Source: an uncultured Rubripirellula sp. (GTDB taxonomy: Bacteria; Planctomycetota; Planctomycetia; Pirellulales; Pirellulaceae). From it: a stretch of 64,000 nt of DNA. The position numbers were made by a program, and so were the translations under genes. The stretch covers positions 116,039 through 180,038 of the forward strand of contig CALJHC010000026.1 in assembly GCA_938075415.1 (NCBI GenBank), written 5' to 3'. Positions 26,230-35,277 of this stretch are shown one piece after another; position 1 is the stretch's first letter, and every line of letters starts with the position of its first letter. The notes beneath the pieces were generated by a model. The model did not search any database. It was given only the letters and a program-made list of their open reading frames with translations, and was not told where the DNA came from.

Positions 26230-27516
26230 ATGAGTTGCCCCAATGAAAACTCCCCACAAGAGTACACGCAGTCATCGGAAGCGGATGGTCCTTCGGAAGA
26301 AAATGAAAGCGACGGTTTCATTGCCAAGCTTCGGAATCGGTCGACGGGCCAGCAAATTGAAGAGCTTGAGCTGTTGATTTGCTCAACACTTGCCAATGTT
26401 CTGCGCATTGATCCAAAGCGTATTGGTTTAGATCAGTCACTAATCAGTCTTGGGCTCGATTCGCTAATTGGGATGAATCTAAGAGCCAAGTTGGAATCGG
26501 AGCTTGGCGTTGAGATTCCGCTCGTTGGTTTTGGCACCGAGCCAACGGTTCGAGGACTAGCAAAAGTTGCCGCTGAGTCGTTTTCAGGTACCGTTGAAAC
26601 AGAAAGCTGCGAAGCTGAGGATCGCTTGCCTCTTCAATCTGAGCGGCGGAAGATAGTCCGAGCTAGAGGCAAGCGACGAAGGCCTGGCGTTGTCGCATTG
26701 GGTGGGGCTCATGGCAAGCTCTCGCCTTTGTTTTGTCTTCACCCGGTGGGCGGTGATTTGCGCTGCTACGATAAGTTGGCTCGACATCTCACACAACATC
26801 CTGTTTATGGTTTGCGTTCACATGGGCTTGAAGCGGGCTCCCTGGCGCATGGTTCGATGGAGCAGCTGGTTGAGGATTATGCAGCTGAAGTTCATCAGGT
26901 GGTCAATGATGGTCCGCTTTGTCTATTGGGATGGTCAACTGGCGGTGTCTTTGCACATGAACTTGCCTTGAGGCTTCGAGACGATGGAAACGAAGTTCAA
27001 GCATTAATCATGATTGACACACCACTGCCGTCAGTTTTTCAGCAAGTTGACCTAGCCGACAATGCAAAGTTTCTGTCGGATTTGGTAACGTTTACGAATT
27101 ACTTTGCTGGCACGACGATGCAAGTGGAGGCGGATTTGCTGGGCGGATTAACCGATGCGGAGGCTATCGAGGCAGTGCTTGATTTAGGGATTCGAAACGG
27201 TGTTCTGCCATCACACGCCACTCGCGACTTCCTTCATCGTCTGATCACCGTCTGCAAGCAGCACGTGAGACTTCTGCAGTGTCACCATCCTTCTTCCACC
27301 TCGTCACCGGTGATGATGATTCGTCCGGAGGATACTTCGGTTTTAGCCCAAGCCGCTGGTCAGGACTTGGCGGATGATCTCGGTTGGGGAGAGTTCGCCC
27401 CTCTGTCATTACACCGGATTTCGGGCCACCATTTTACGATGATGCTTGCCGAAAACGCGTCACAGTTGGCCGATACCATCGAATCGCTGATTCGATTCAA
27501 GTTAGATGAAAATTAA
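26230..27516 (+). CDS. Acyl carrier protein-thioesterase didomain protein
   Basis: The 428-residue protein has a charged N-terminal tail (1-30), a carrier domain (about 38-118) with the phosphopantetheine serine Ser78 in LGLDSLIGMN, a basic linker (135-155), and a type I thioesterase (about 165-425). The thioesterase shows CLHPVGGDLRCY, nucleophile Ser236 in GWSTGG, a likely catalytic Asp263 in MIDTPLP and His401 in GHHFTMM. This is the normal C-terminal end of a polyketide or peptide synthase, but here it stands alone, with no ketosynthase, adenylation or acyltransferase gene in the window. It could offload an acyl chain made elsewhere, or be the rest of a broken synthase. All catalytic residues are intact. 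Confidence 0.9.
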   Translation: MSCPNENSPQEYTQSSEADGPSEENESDGFIAKLRNRSTGQQIEELELLICSTLANVLRIDPKRIGLDQSLISLGLDSLIGMNLRAKLESELGVEIPLVGFGTEPTVRGLAKVAAESFSGTVETESCEAEDRLPLQSERRKIVRARGKRRRPGVVALGGAHGKLSPLFCLHPVGGDLRCYDKLARHLTQHPVYGLRSHGLEAGSLAHGSMEQLVEDYAAEVHQVVNDGPLCLLGWSTGGVFAHELALRLRDDGNEVQALIMIDTPLPSVFQQVDLADNAKFLSDLVTFTNYFAGTTMQVEADLLGGLTDAEAIEAVLDLGIRNGVLPSHATRDFLHRLITVCKQHVRLLQCHHPSSTSSPVMMIRPEDTSVLAQAAGQDLADDLGWGEFAPLSLHRISGHHFTMMLAENASQLADTIESLIRFKLDEN

Positions 27517-27652
27517 ACGGCAGTGACCACCTCGAGCAGCTTGCGTGTGGATCAGCTTCGCACCACATCGCTTTTTGAGTCCTGTTGGCAGTGAGATTCC
27601 GACGAATTATCTCAAACTACGACACGATCAGGGGCTTGTGAGTGTCTCGCTT

Positions 27653-28543
27653 TCAGCCCCGATTTGTATTTGAACGGTTCTTTGCCCATTGATGACTATC
27701 TTGTTTCCGGAAACCTTTTAATTGGAGAGTTCCGTCTGGGTAGAGATCAAGAATTGAGTAACCGTTTTCGGCCACTCCGTTTCCTTCGACCATCGCGACG
27801 CAAGTGCAGTAGGGAATCCCCGAGACCCACTTGATGTCATTTTGGTGACTGTGGCCTTGGAAGACCGCGAGCACCTGTTGAGAGTTCTCGAGGATTTTTC
27901 TCACCGCGGCGTTGTTTTTGACGCCGTGATTGTTATCGACGTCAAGTCGTTGGTGAATGAAAATAATCGTCGGAAGCTTTGTTTGCGTTAGGTCTGCCTC
28001 CAGCCATTCAATCTCTTTCTGCGAAAGGTTCGCATCAGTCCACTGGAAATTGCGTCGCTCATACCCAACGTCATCAGATCGAAAGCAGGCATCCAAGATC
28101 ACAAAGTGATAGCCTGATTGGTCAAACGAGTAGTAGGATTGCGTCTGACCAACTTCGCCTAAGAATTCCTCTTTTTTCAGTGTGTCCACACAGTGATTGC
28201 CGAGGACGTAATGTCGCTGATCACAAATGCGCTCGAATTTTTTATTAATCGTTTTCAGATAGCGTTTTTCGGTCTCCACTGAATCTGCAGCATCAATCAA
28301 ATCACCTAGTTCGACTGCAAAATCGATGTGTTGTGTTCTGAATGCCTCCGAGGCTTCCTCGATCTTTTGTAGCGACTCACGGTAGTGCCTGCTGCCACGC
28401 GAAGGTTTGTCGGCATAGTGCAGGTCGGTGATGAGACCAACAGACAAGGGGGCTTTATCCTCCACGAGCGAGGCGGAAGGAAGCATGGTGGTGGCACTGG
28501 CAATGGTAAGTGTGTTGCCAATAAGGAAGGCTCGGCGTTTCAT
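27653..28543 (-). CDS. Tat-exported calcineurin-like metallophosphoesterase
   Basis: I choose the ATG at 28543 (296 residues) rather than the TTG at 28597, because the protein then begins MKRRAFLIGN, a twin-arginine signal (RRAFL). The five metallophosphoesterase blocks are visible: LITDLHYAD, VELGDLIDA, VLGNHCVD, FIHQRLD and FQGHSHQND. Two metal ions should be bound in the periplasm. Relatives hydrolyse phosphate mono- or diesters; the substrate here is unknown. It is convergent with the ACP-thioesterase gene, 136 bases away. Confidence 0.9.
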   Translation of the reverse strand: MKRRAFLIGNTLTIASATTMLPSASLVEDKAPLSVGLITDLHYADKPSRGSRHYRESLQKIEEASEAFRTQHIDFAVELGDLIDAADSVETEKRYLKTINKKFERICDQRHYVLGNHCVDTLKKEEFLGEVGQTQSYYSFDQSGYHFVILDACFRSDDVGYERRNFQWTDANLSQKEIEWLEADLTQTKLPTIIFIHQRLDVDNNHGVKNNAAVRKILENSQQVLAVFQGHSHQNDIKWVSGIPYCTCVAMVEGNGVAENGYSILDLYPDGTLQLKGFRKQDSHQWAKNRSNTNRG

Positions 28544-28828
28544 GATCGACTTGAATTTAAGTTGTTGTAACGGCGTAGTAGGTTGGTGATTATGCAAAGG
28601 CGGTTAGCTGCAAACAGCAGAAAGTGATGTTGCGTCAATTGATTTGATGACCTGCAGGGTACGACTGCTTGTCCGAAGTCACTTCTTTTTGAGACCCGAT
28701 TTGCGACGCGTTGGTGTTTTTTGCGGAAGTCACGCAGGGCCTTCTCGTGACCTGCTTGCTAACGCTCTTGGGTGTTCGGTAATTTTATTTCGCAGGTTGT
28801 GCCTGTATGGGATATTGGGTGGTCAAAG

Positions 28829-29056
28829 CTATCCACGACCACCTTCGCAGCAGGTTTCGCAAATGCGGTGACATCGTTCGCATTGAAGTTTTGCGCGGAT
28901 GTCGATCAAGTTGCCACCGCACACCGGGCAAATCGGATTCGCCGGTTGCTTATGGTTACCACCTTTTAAAGGCGTGACACAGGATTGATGGACCTCCCTT
29001 TCTTTTGAATCTGATCCAATGGCTGGTTGATTCTTTTGGAATTGTTTGGCTGGCAT
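28829..29056 (-). CDS. Small zinc-ribbon protein
   Basis: The 75-residue protein has a disordered, polar N-terminal half and a cysteine-rich end: CPVCGG at 43-48, CERC at 59-62, then CETCC at 66-70. Seven cysteines could bind one or two zinc ions. I recall similar CPxCGG...IRAKLQC proteins in planctomycetes, but cannot confirm. It starts five bases after the stop of the papain-like gene at 29062, so both are cotranscribed. It may bind RNA or protein; the function is unknown. Confidence 0.75.
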   Translation of the reverse strand: MPAKQFQKNQPAIGSDSKEREVHQSCVTPLKGGNHKQPANPICPVCGGNLIDIRAKLQCERCHRICETCCEGGRG

Positions 29057-29061
29057 AGGTT

Positions 29062-30372
29062 TTAATCCATTTGTGTTTTGACAGACTTCCTTCCGATCGA
29101 AGCAAGAACAAGCTCCCGTGTTCGCTCGGGACTAAGCATCTGCTCGCCTTGAGAAGGATGATAGCTGGCGACTAATTGAAAGTGCTGATTTTTTAAGGCA
29201 AGTTGCAAAAGGTCTTCGGCAGACAGTGTTTGTCGGCCCGCTCGAAGGGTGAGTTGGAAATTGATTTGGCCAATCCCTGAATAGCTTCGGTAGATCACTT
29301 CGGTGCAAACCATTCGGTCGCTCCGAGTGAAGTCAAAATCAAAGTCATAGGGTTTTCCCAGGTGACTTTTTGCGCGATTGGTGATGTTGCTAATTTGCTC
29401 CGTTGATAGGTGAGAACGCAAGACAATCATTCCATCATTGGAGAACGGTGATTGTAGATCTCGTTCTTTCACGCCATCTTTCAAAGATTCGACCACCCGC
29501 TGATTTCCAATAGCCAGTGAGACGTGGGGCCAGAATCCCGGAAGGAAGTAGTTGGTCAGGGCTCCCTCTTTACGAGTCACGAGCACATCCCCTGCTTGGA
29601 TGATCTGACGAAATTCCTCTTCGATCGGTTTCGGAAGTTGTGGTGTGTGCATTGGCTTGACTGACATTGCGCCAATGGCCACAGCTCCCCATTGCTGAAT
29701 CGCGTAGACAGCGGCAAGCAGGCCCTTTTGTACGACCGCATCACTGAGTTGTTCGCCACGATCACGCAGGCGACTTTTGATGTATCGAGAAGTTGAAACT
29801 TCAATTGCTGCTTGTCGATCAACGATCAGTTCATAGACGGCTTTCAGTTCAGGCTGTTGATGTGAATAGTCGGCGATTTCCTGTAAGTGCTCAAAGAAAA
29901 ACTCTTGAGTTTTCTTCAGCTTGACCGCATTTTCGGGTGAAGTGAGGGAGCGTTGTATTTTTTCAAAACTGTCAACTTCAAGTTGAAGTCCCGGATTTGA
30001 TTCATTGAGTTTCTGTCGGATGACAGTTTCTTTTGAGAATGCGTCACGGAGGAACCTTGCGGCCTCAACTAATAAAAGTGCGGAGGAATAGCCAACAATG
30101 AAATCTGCCAGGCATGGCTGCTCGGATTTCGAGTCACTGTGATTGACTGTTGAGATGATTTCGTGGAGGGCGTTTCGGCATTGGTGATATGAAACCCAGG
30201 TGGCGAGCAGCGAATCCTCCTCCGAGGGAAGGAAGTAACCTCGGTCTCTCACCTCTCGAGAAGTGAGGCTGGTCTCTGCAATGTGGCGCAGTCGATCCAA
30301 TTGCTGGGAGATATGGACGACGGTTTCGGCGTTTTCGCCCATCGGAATTCGCAATTCGTCTCTTTGGGTCAT
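29062..30372 (-). CDS. YiiX/YebB-like permuted papain-fold protein
   Basis: The 436-residue protein has an N-terminal helical domain (about 1-230) and a C-terminal permuted NlpC/P60-like cysteine-peptidase fold. The latter shows GDVLVTRKEG, His283 in FWPHVSLAIG, the family block GKPYDFDFDF and the catalytic Cys356 in MVCTEVIYRSY. Family members act as amidases or lipases on cell-wall or acylated substrates. A short hydrophobic stretch near 218-236 could touch the membrane; no signal peptide is seen. The zinc-ribbon gene follows five bases downstream. Family is likely, the substrate unknown. Confidence 0.78.
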   Translation of the reverse strand: MTQRDELRIPMGENAETVVHISQQLDRLRHIAETSLTSREVRDRGYFLPSEEDSLLATWVSYHQCRNALHEIISTVNHSDSKSEQPCLADFIVGYSSALLLVEAARFLRDAFSKETVIRQKLNESNPGLQLEVDSFEKIQRSLTSPENAVKLKKTQEFFFEHLQEIADYSHQQPELKAVYELIVDRQAAIEVSTSRYIKSRLRDRGEQLSDAVVQKGLLAAVYAIQQWGAVAIGAMSVKPMHTPQLPKPIEEEFRQIIQAGDVLVTRKEGALTNYFLPGFWPHVSLAIGNQRVVESLKDGVKERDLQSPFSNDGMIVLRSHLSTEQISNITNRAKSHLGKPYDFDFDFTRSDRMVCTEVIYRSYSGIGQINFQLTLRAGRQTLSAEDLLQLALKNQHFQLVASYHPSQGEQMLSPERTRELVLASIGRKSVKTQMD

Positions 30373-30489
30373 GATGTTGCGTGTGGGCTAGTTGTTCGTT
30401 CAGGAAAACAGTTAGAGGCGACAATTGAACGAACGGTTCATGGGAGGGTTCGATAGGTGATGACCGCATTTGTCGCTGATCACTCTCTT

Positions 30490-31641
30490 TTAGGGTACTT
30501 GATCACCGGTCTGTCGGCGGCGATAAGTGATTTTCAGGTCGTCACCATAGTGTGTCATTCCCACTCTTTCCAATGTTTGAGCCTCTGACATTAGTTCGAC
30601 GCCCGACCCTCCAACAGGCCCCGGCGCTTCACGGCCACCGACCAAGCGTGGTGCAAGGTAGACATGGAATTCATCAATTGCATTTGCCTCCTGAAAGCTG
30701 GCAACCAGGTCGCCACCTCCTTCCAGCAGGACGTTTGTCATCCCTCGCTTTCCAAGCTCTAGAAGCGTATCGTGAACCATTGCTTGTGGTTCTTGCTGTT
30801 GGATGCGAATCACTTTCGCCTTATGGGATCGAGCTAGAAGAATTTCATCTTCTGGAATACTTGGGCCAGCAATAATGCAAGTCGGAATCTCCCGTGCCGT
30901 TTTCATCAAGCGACAATTCGGACTCGGTATCCCACTTCTGCAGAAGATCACTCGCTCGGCGACTCGGCGGATTGGATCGTCATCGGGAAGCCTCGCATTG
31001 AGTGTGGGGTCATCGGCTCGCACCGTTCCCATGCCAACGATGACTGCATCCACTCGAGCACGTGTTCGATGGACATCAAGTCGTGATTCCGAATTTGTAA
31101 TCCAACGACTATTTCCGGTGCGGGTTGCAATTTTCCCGTCCAGTGTCATTGCCCACTTTGCGATGACCCATGGCTTGCCTGTTTTCACAAGTTTCAAGTA
31201 CGGAGCATTGAGTTCGATGGCGTTGGATTCTAGTACACCTGCGGTGACTTCGATTCCCGCGGACGCCAGTTGTTGGATGCCGCCGCCGTCTACCTTTGCA
31301 AATGGATCCTTCATTGCGAGGACGACGCGTTTGACCCCCGCTTGAATTAGAGCTTCGGAGCATGGCGGGGTTTTGCCATGGTGGCAACATGGTTCGAGTG
31401 AAACATAGGCAGTTGATTCTCGCGTTGCTCTGGGGTCTGCACTGCGTAATGCCTCCACCTCAGCGTGTGGACCGCCAAATCGTTGATGGAATCCTTCGGC
31501 AATGATTTCCCCGTCGCGAACGATAACGCAACCCACCATTGGATTTGGCTCGACGAAGCCACGTCCAAGTTCCGCAACTTGCAGGGCCCTTGCCATGAAG
31601 CCTTCGTCGATGCTTAGGTTTTGCCCGACTGGTGTTTGCAT
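30490..31641 (-). CDS. ribD: Riboflavin biosynthesis protein RibD (bifunctional deaminase/reductase)
   Basis: The 383-residue protein carries both halves of RibD. The N-terminal cytidine-deaminase-like domain has the zinc ligands His59 in GGPHAEVEA and Cys85/Cys94 in EPCCHHGKTPPC. The C-terminal reductase domain (about 150-375) shows AMTLDGKIAT, VDAVIVGMGTVRADDP and NVLLEGGGDL. It catalyses the deamination and NADPH-dependent reduction steps after GTP cyclohydrolase II in riboflavin synthesis in the cytoplasm. No other rib gene is adjacent, as is common in planctomycetes. Both active sites are intact. The start is ATG. Confidence 0.97.
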   Translation of the reverse strand: MQTPVGQNLSIDEGFMARALQVAELGRGFVEPNPMVGCVIVRDGEIIAEGFHQRFGGPHAEVEALRSADPRATRESTAYVSLEPCCHHGKTPPCSEALIQAGVKRVVLAMKDPFAKVDGGGIQQLASAGIEVTAGVLESNAIELNAPYLKLVKTGKPWVIAKWAMTLDGKIATRTGNSRWITNSESRLDVHRTRARVDAVIVGMGTVRADDPTLNARLPDDDPIRRVAERVIFCRSGIPSPNCRLMKTAREIPTCIIAGPSIPEDEILLARSHKAKVIRIQQQEPQAMVHDTLLELGKRGMTNVLLEGGGDLVASFQEANAIDEFHVYLAPRLVGGREAPGPVGGSGVELMSEAQTLERVGMTHYGDDLKITYRRRQTGDQVP

Positions 31642-32076
31642 GATGAAAACGCTCTCCAGCTTGTCACACCAGTGCCTTGACGAAGCAAGGAAGCTGGAGC
31701 GAGGGATCTAAATCGAGATGCCTCGTTTGCAGAATAGTTCATTTCAACAACGGGTCACACCATTGGTCTTTGATGTCGCCAACGCCAGTGTTGACAAGAA
31801 GGGCCAATGTGTTTCCCCAATTGACATGTCTTCGAGTCAAACTCCAAGTCTCTTCTCATTGATTGCTTGGTTTCGCCACAATCAACAAGCCACAAGCCAC
31901 AATCAACAAGCAACTGTCAGCAACTGCATATGCCTGTTTCTTAATCCGGTGTTGCGGCGCTGACGATCTCTGAAAATGATTTGCTTCCGGATTAAACCGA
32001 ACTTGAACAGGGAGGCATTCGTGACAAATTTACGCTCGCTATTCTAGCCGGCCTGCAATCGCGGTCACACCGCGAA
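31642..32076. other. Intergenic gap with a direct repeat
   Basis: This contains the upstream region of ribD and the downstream region of the SEC-C/TPR gene. An 81-codon plus-strand frame (31718-31963) has only a distant GAGGG upstream and no recognisable product. The direct repeat at 31875-31911 is the only clear structure. Confidence 0.4.
31875..31911. repeat. 16-bp direct repeat
   Basis: GCCACAATCAACAAGC occurs at 31875-31890 and again at 31896-31911, separated by five bases. It lies in non-coding sequence. Confidence 0.8.
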
Positions 32077-34215
32077 TCAATCCATTCCCGGTACCCAAAG
32101 TTTGCCTCCACCCTCCTGGGTTGGTGGTTGCCCTTGGTCAGGAGTCCAGAGTCCACCGGCCTCCGATTGGGCGGCGGGATCTTGCGGTGCCGGAGCGTTT
32201 CGAGGCGATCCATCGGGACTGATTAGCCCATAGGCAATCAACGTTTGCTGCAGTTTGGCCATCACTTCTGGATCGTTACCGTAATTGGAAGTGAGTGATT
32301 GGATCGTGTTCTGGAAGCCCTCGGGGTCACCCGCAGCGAGTCGCAAGCCCACTTCGGTTAGGAGTAATTGTGCGGTTGGTATTTGGTTTGCCTCGGCAAA
32401 CGCTTTTGCGTTCTCAAGGGCTTCGAGTGCTTTGTCGTTTTGCTTGGCCGTGTTGACCAGCGTCATGTGTGCCAGCATTTTTGCCGGTTGCTGTTCTTCG
32501 GTTAATTCAGCTTCGATCAGCTGGTTGGCGAAACGCTTCATTGCTGGTGTGGCAGCTACCTGCTGACTTCGCTGCAGTAGGTAGATGAGCGTTTCAGTAT
32601 CGAGCTTATCCCCATGAACGCGATTCAGATCTTCATTGGCGATTGCTTCAGCTTCTGATGATTCCGGATGCAAGTCAGTGGGCGCAGATAGGTTGGCGAG
32701 CTCATAGACTTCTCGCATGACCTCGTCGCCCTTGGAGACAATCTCGTCGTACTGCTCTAGCAGTCTTACCGCGACGGTTCGCTCAAACTGTAGTGATTCA
32801 TCATCAGCGGTCTCGATGAGAGATTTTCCATCAAGAAAAGGTATTTCGGTTTCCGCAATTCGCCGGCCGAGTCTGGCCATCATCAACTCTGACTGCAGTT
32901 TCTCTGCCTCTGCCTGTTTGGCTTGGTAGGGGATGATCGCTACTTGCGGTTGACACGCTGCGAGCAGTGGGAGTGGGTCACTCTCGCTTTCGTTCAGCTC
33001 TAAACTTGGAATCATCGCTCCCAATTTATCTTTGACTTCTTGCAAATGCTTCGGTCGTAGATCATGTATCTCCAAGCGAGCGTCACGATCGGTTTGCTTT
33101 CCATAGACAAAAACAAGAGCGATCGATTCTGCGACATCCTTGACTTCCGGTAATTGATCAAGCGATTCGGGCTTGTCGCGATCAAGAATTTGAAATCCGG
33201 CTTTCGGTGGCACATCCGAATCGGTCATGCGCAGGGACCCGAGCATATTGCTGGGAAGCGAGGTGAGACGTGAATCCGCGAGCAGGCTCATTTCTACTTC
33301 ATCTGCGTTATCAATGGATCCCTCAAGCTTCAGCACCTTGATTGATAGATCAGGTGAGGTTGGATCAACTAGGGCAGAGAGAGCGCGAAACCGGACACGT
33401 TGCTCTTCATCCAGCGAATCACAGGTGGAAAGCTTCTTAAACAGTTCGGATTGGGCGTCGGTATCGCCACGCCAGATGGCACACATGAGTAGTCCCGACA
33501 GAACCGATGGTTCGTTGGGTAAGGTGCGACGCAGGGATTGGAATTTCGATTCCGAGAGGTCAATTTTCTGGTTTTCAAGAAGCGAGAAGGCTTCGTCAAG
33601 GCGTTCGGCCCAATCAACATCCGCAGGGCGTGGGATTAGCGTGGGTGTACTTTTGATTAACTGGTTGATCGTGGGCGAGGTGTTGAGTTGCTGAAGGACA
33701 GAAACCGCAGCCTGGCCGCCCTTGTACCCCGTGGTCATCATTGCCAGTGAGGCGTAGACGCGGGAGGTCAGGAAGACTCCTCGTTGGGCAAGCATGTAGG
33801 CCAGAGCGGAGGAAACATCCAGAACAAACGCATCAACATCGCGTCCGCTCTCCGTCAGAGCGGCTAGCATCGCCTCGGTGGCCGGTTCGACATCACCGCG
33901 GAAAAGGTTCGCAGCGGCTCGCTGGGTCAACGCGAGGGGATTGCTTGGTTGTAGCCGGATAAATCGATCAGCATTCTCGTTCAGAGAATCATACTCTCGC
34001 AGGTCCAACAGGAGCCGTCCTCGAATTGCCAGGGCCCAAGCGGCGTCGGGATGCGTTTGCAGTACTTCGGTTAAACGATCCAGAGCCGGTACCACTTGTC
34101 CGCCATTGACCATGCCCACCACGCGATCCATTTCGTCGATGGATTCCTTGCACTTGCAAAACTTGATCTTTTTGCCGCTTCCGCATGGGCAGACTGCGTA
34201 TTTATCGACTGACAT
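32077..34215 (-). CDS. SEC-C zinc-motif protein with TPR-like helical repeats
   Basis: The 712-residue protein begins with a SEC-C metal motif: Cys9, Cys11, Cys20 and Cys22 in CPCGSGKKIKFCKC, the zinc-binding signature found at the end of SecA and in many other proteins. Residues about 40-330 form TPR-like helix pairs (ALDRLTEVLQTHPDAAWALA, SNPLALTQRAAANLFRG). A central mixed region is followed by more helices, and the tail is proline/glutamine-rich (GLWTPDQGQPPTQEGG), ending in a hydrophobic LWVPGMD. No signal peptide is visible. It probably is a cytoplasmic scaffold or chaperone-like protein. The motif is at the N-terminus rather than the usual C-terminus. Confidence 0.72.
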   Translation of the reverse strand: MSVDKYAVCPCGSGKKIKFCKCKESIDEMDRVVGMVNGGQVVPALDRLTEVLQTHPDAAWALAIRGRLLLDLREYDSLNENADRFIRLQPSNPLALTQRAAANLFRGDVEPATEAMLAALTESGRDVDAFVLDVSSALAYMLAQRGVFLTSRVYASLAMMTTGYKGGQAAVSVLQQLNTSPTINQLIKSTPTLIPRPADVDWAERLDEAFSLLENQKIDLSESKFQSLRRTLPNEPSVLSGLLMCAIWRGDTDAQSELFKKLSTCDSLDEEQRVRFRALSALVDPTSPDLSIKVLKLEGSIDNADEVEMSLLADSRLTSLPSNMLGSLRMTDSDVPPKAGFQILDRDKPESLDQLPEVKDVAESIALVFVYGKQTDRDARLEIHDLRPKHLQEVKDKLGAMIPSLELNESESDPLPLLAACQPQVAIIPYQAKQAEAEKLQSELMMARLGRRIAETEIPFLDGKSLIETADDESLQFERTVAVRLLEQYDEIVSKGDEVMREVYELANLSAPTDLHPESSEAEAIANEDLNRVHGDKLDTETLIYLLQRSQQVAATPAMKRFANQLIEAELTEEQQPAKMLAHMTLVNTAKQNDKALEALENAKAFAEANQIPTAQLLLTEVGLRLAAGDPEGFQNTIQSLTSNYGNDPEVMAKLQQTLIAYGLISPDGSPRNAPAPQDPAAQSEAGGLWTPDQGQPPTQEGGGKLWVPGMD

Positions 34216-34500
34216 CAGGACGTATCGCCAAAGGAGTTCTTGGATAGGCCGAACCGAAAGGGCCTTTGTCTAACTAGGAATTTACCACGTCCTACCGTTC
34301 TACCCATACCCCTAGACTTTTTCACCCCTTTGAGTGTTCCTTCTTCTGCGGTTTCTTGGTCCATCATGCCCATTCGCTGCGGTCAAACGGGTAACCGACT
34401 CTCGGTGATTGATCCTTGTCGCTGGGGCAGGGTTGACGCTTCTTGGTTCATGATTCGAGCAGGGGTTCTCGAGGGTCAGGAGACCGACTGCTGGTGTCAA

Positions 34501-35277
34501 CTAGGGCGAATCGGGGCGAAGAAGCGGGTAAAAGGAGGCTTCTTTGGGGAGAACGCGGAGGCCGTGTTGAGTCAATCGATCGAGTTCTTGATACCGAAGG
34601 TCCACAAGTGCAACAATTTGCTCGAATTGCCGTTGCACCCACTGATCGGTTAACTTGTCCGCAAGCTGATCTGAGGGGACTTCGTTTTGATCGAGATAAT
34701 GCTTGATCGTTTCACCTTTTCTAAGCTTCAGGGTAAACCGTTGACGCATCGACGGTTCAGTGGAAAGTTGCACGTGATCAAACTCATGTAGCACCAATCG
34801 GTCTTTCCAGAAATTGTCGTGATTCGGTTGGTTTCTAAACCAAATGGTGTGAATGGGTTGCCATGACTGAAGCCGTGCTCGGCATTGGATGGTCATGAGT
34901 CTTTGATTTGCATTCCATGCCCACTTTCCTGTTCGCGTAAAACGAAATTCAACTCGGTAGACGGTCATCGCCGAGAGTGATTTGGATCGGGAGTTTGGAT
35001 TGTTGGCGTTTCGATTCTGTTCTGCCAGAGCCGTTCTCAGTTCCTCAGGTGAGGTTTCTGACTGATGATTACGATCTCGTAATTGGCCCTCGCTATCTTG
35101 CCCGTGAACCAGTGTGACGCGTCCCGCTTGAATTAGTTCTCGAATTCCATCGGGAGTTTCAGGGAGCACAGAGAGCGGAATTCGAGATTGAGCGAGCGTG
35201 TTGCTTCCACACAAGCTGAGCAAAAGCAGGAACAAACTTGTTTGGAGACACGATTTTAACTGGGAAGGTAAAAGCAT
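34501..35277 (-). CDS. Secreted HEXXH protein, putative metallopeptidase
   Basis: The 258-residue protein starts with a signal peptide (LQTSLFLLLLSLCGSNTLAQ, cleavage near AQS). In the middle lies HEFDH (His164, Glu165, His168), preceded by RLVL, the context of a zincin helix. A third ligand is not obvious. The motif is embedded in alternating strand-like segments, and the C-terminal third is helical and charged. No family was recognised; DUF922-like peptidases are a possibility, not supported by clear similarity. The gene stands alone on the minus strand. If active, it should act in the periplasm or on the cell surface. Confidence 0.6.
   Translation of the reverse strand: MLLPSQLKSCLQTSLFLLLLSLCGSNTLAQSRIPLSVLPETPDGIRELIQAGRVTLVHGQDSEGQLRDRNHQSETSPEELRTALAEQNRNANNPNSRSKSLSAMTVYRVEFRFTRTGKWAWNANQRLMTIQCRARLQSWQPIHTIWFRNQPNHDNFWKDRLVLHEFDHVQLSTEPSMRQRFTLKLRKGETIKHYLDQNEVPSDQLADKLTDQWVQRQFEQIVALVDLRYQELDRLTQHGLRVLPKEASFYPLLRPDSP

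Noticed and set aside
25499..26233. 244-codon plus-strand frame ending in ATGA at the ACP-thioesterase start
   Set aside because: It begins with TTG, lacks a suitable ribosome-binding site and has a Cys/Trp/Arg-rich composition typical of chance frames; no motif is seen.
30803..31345. 180-codon plus-strand frame antisense to ribD
   Set aside because: It is antisense to a clear gene and has no motif.
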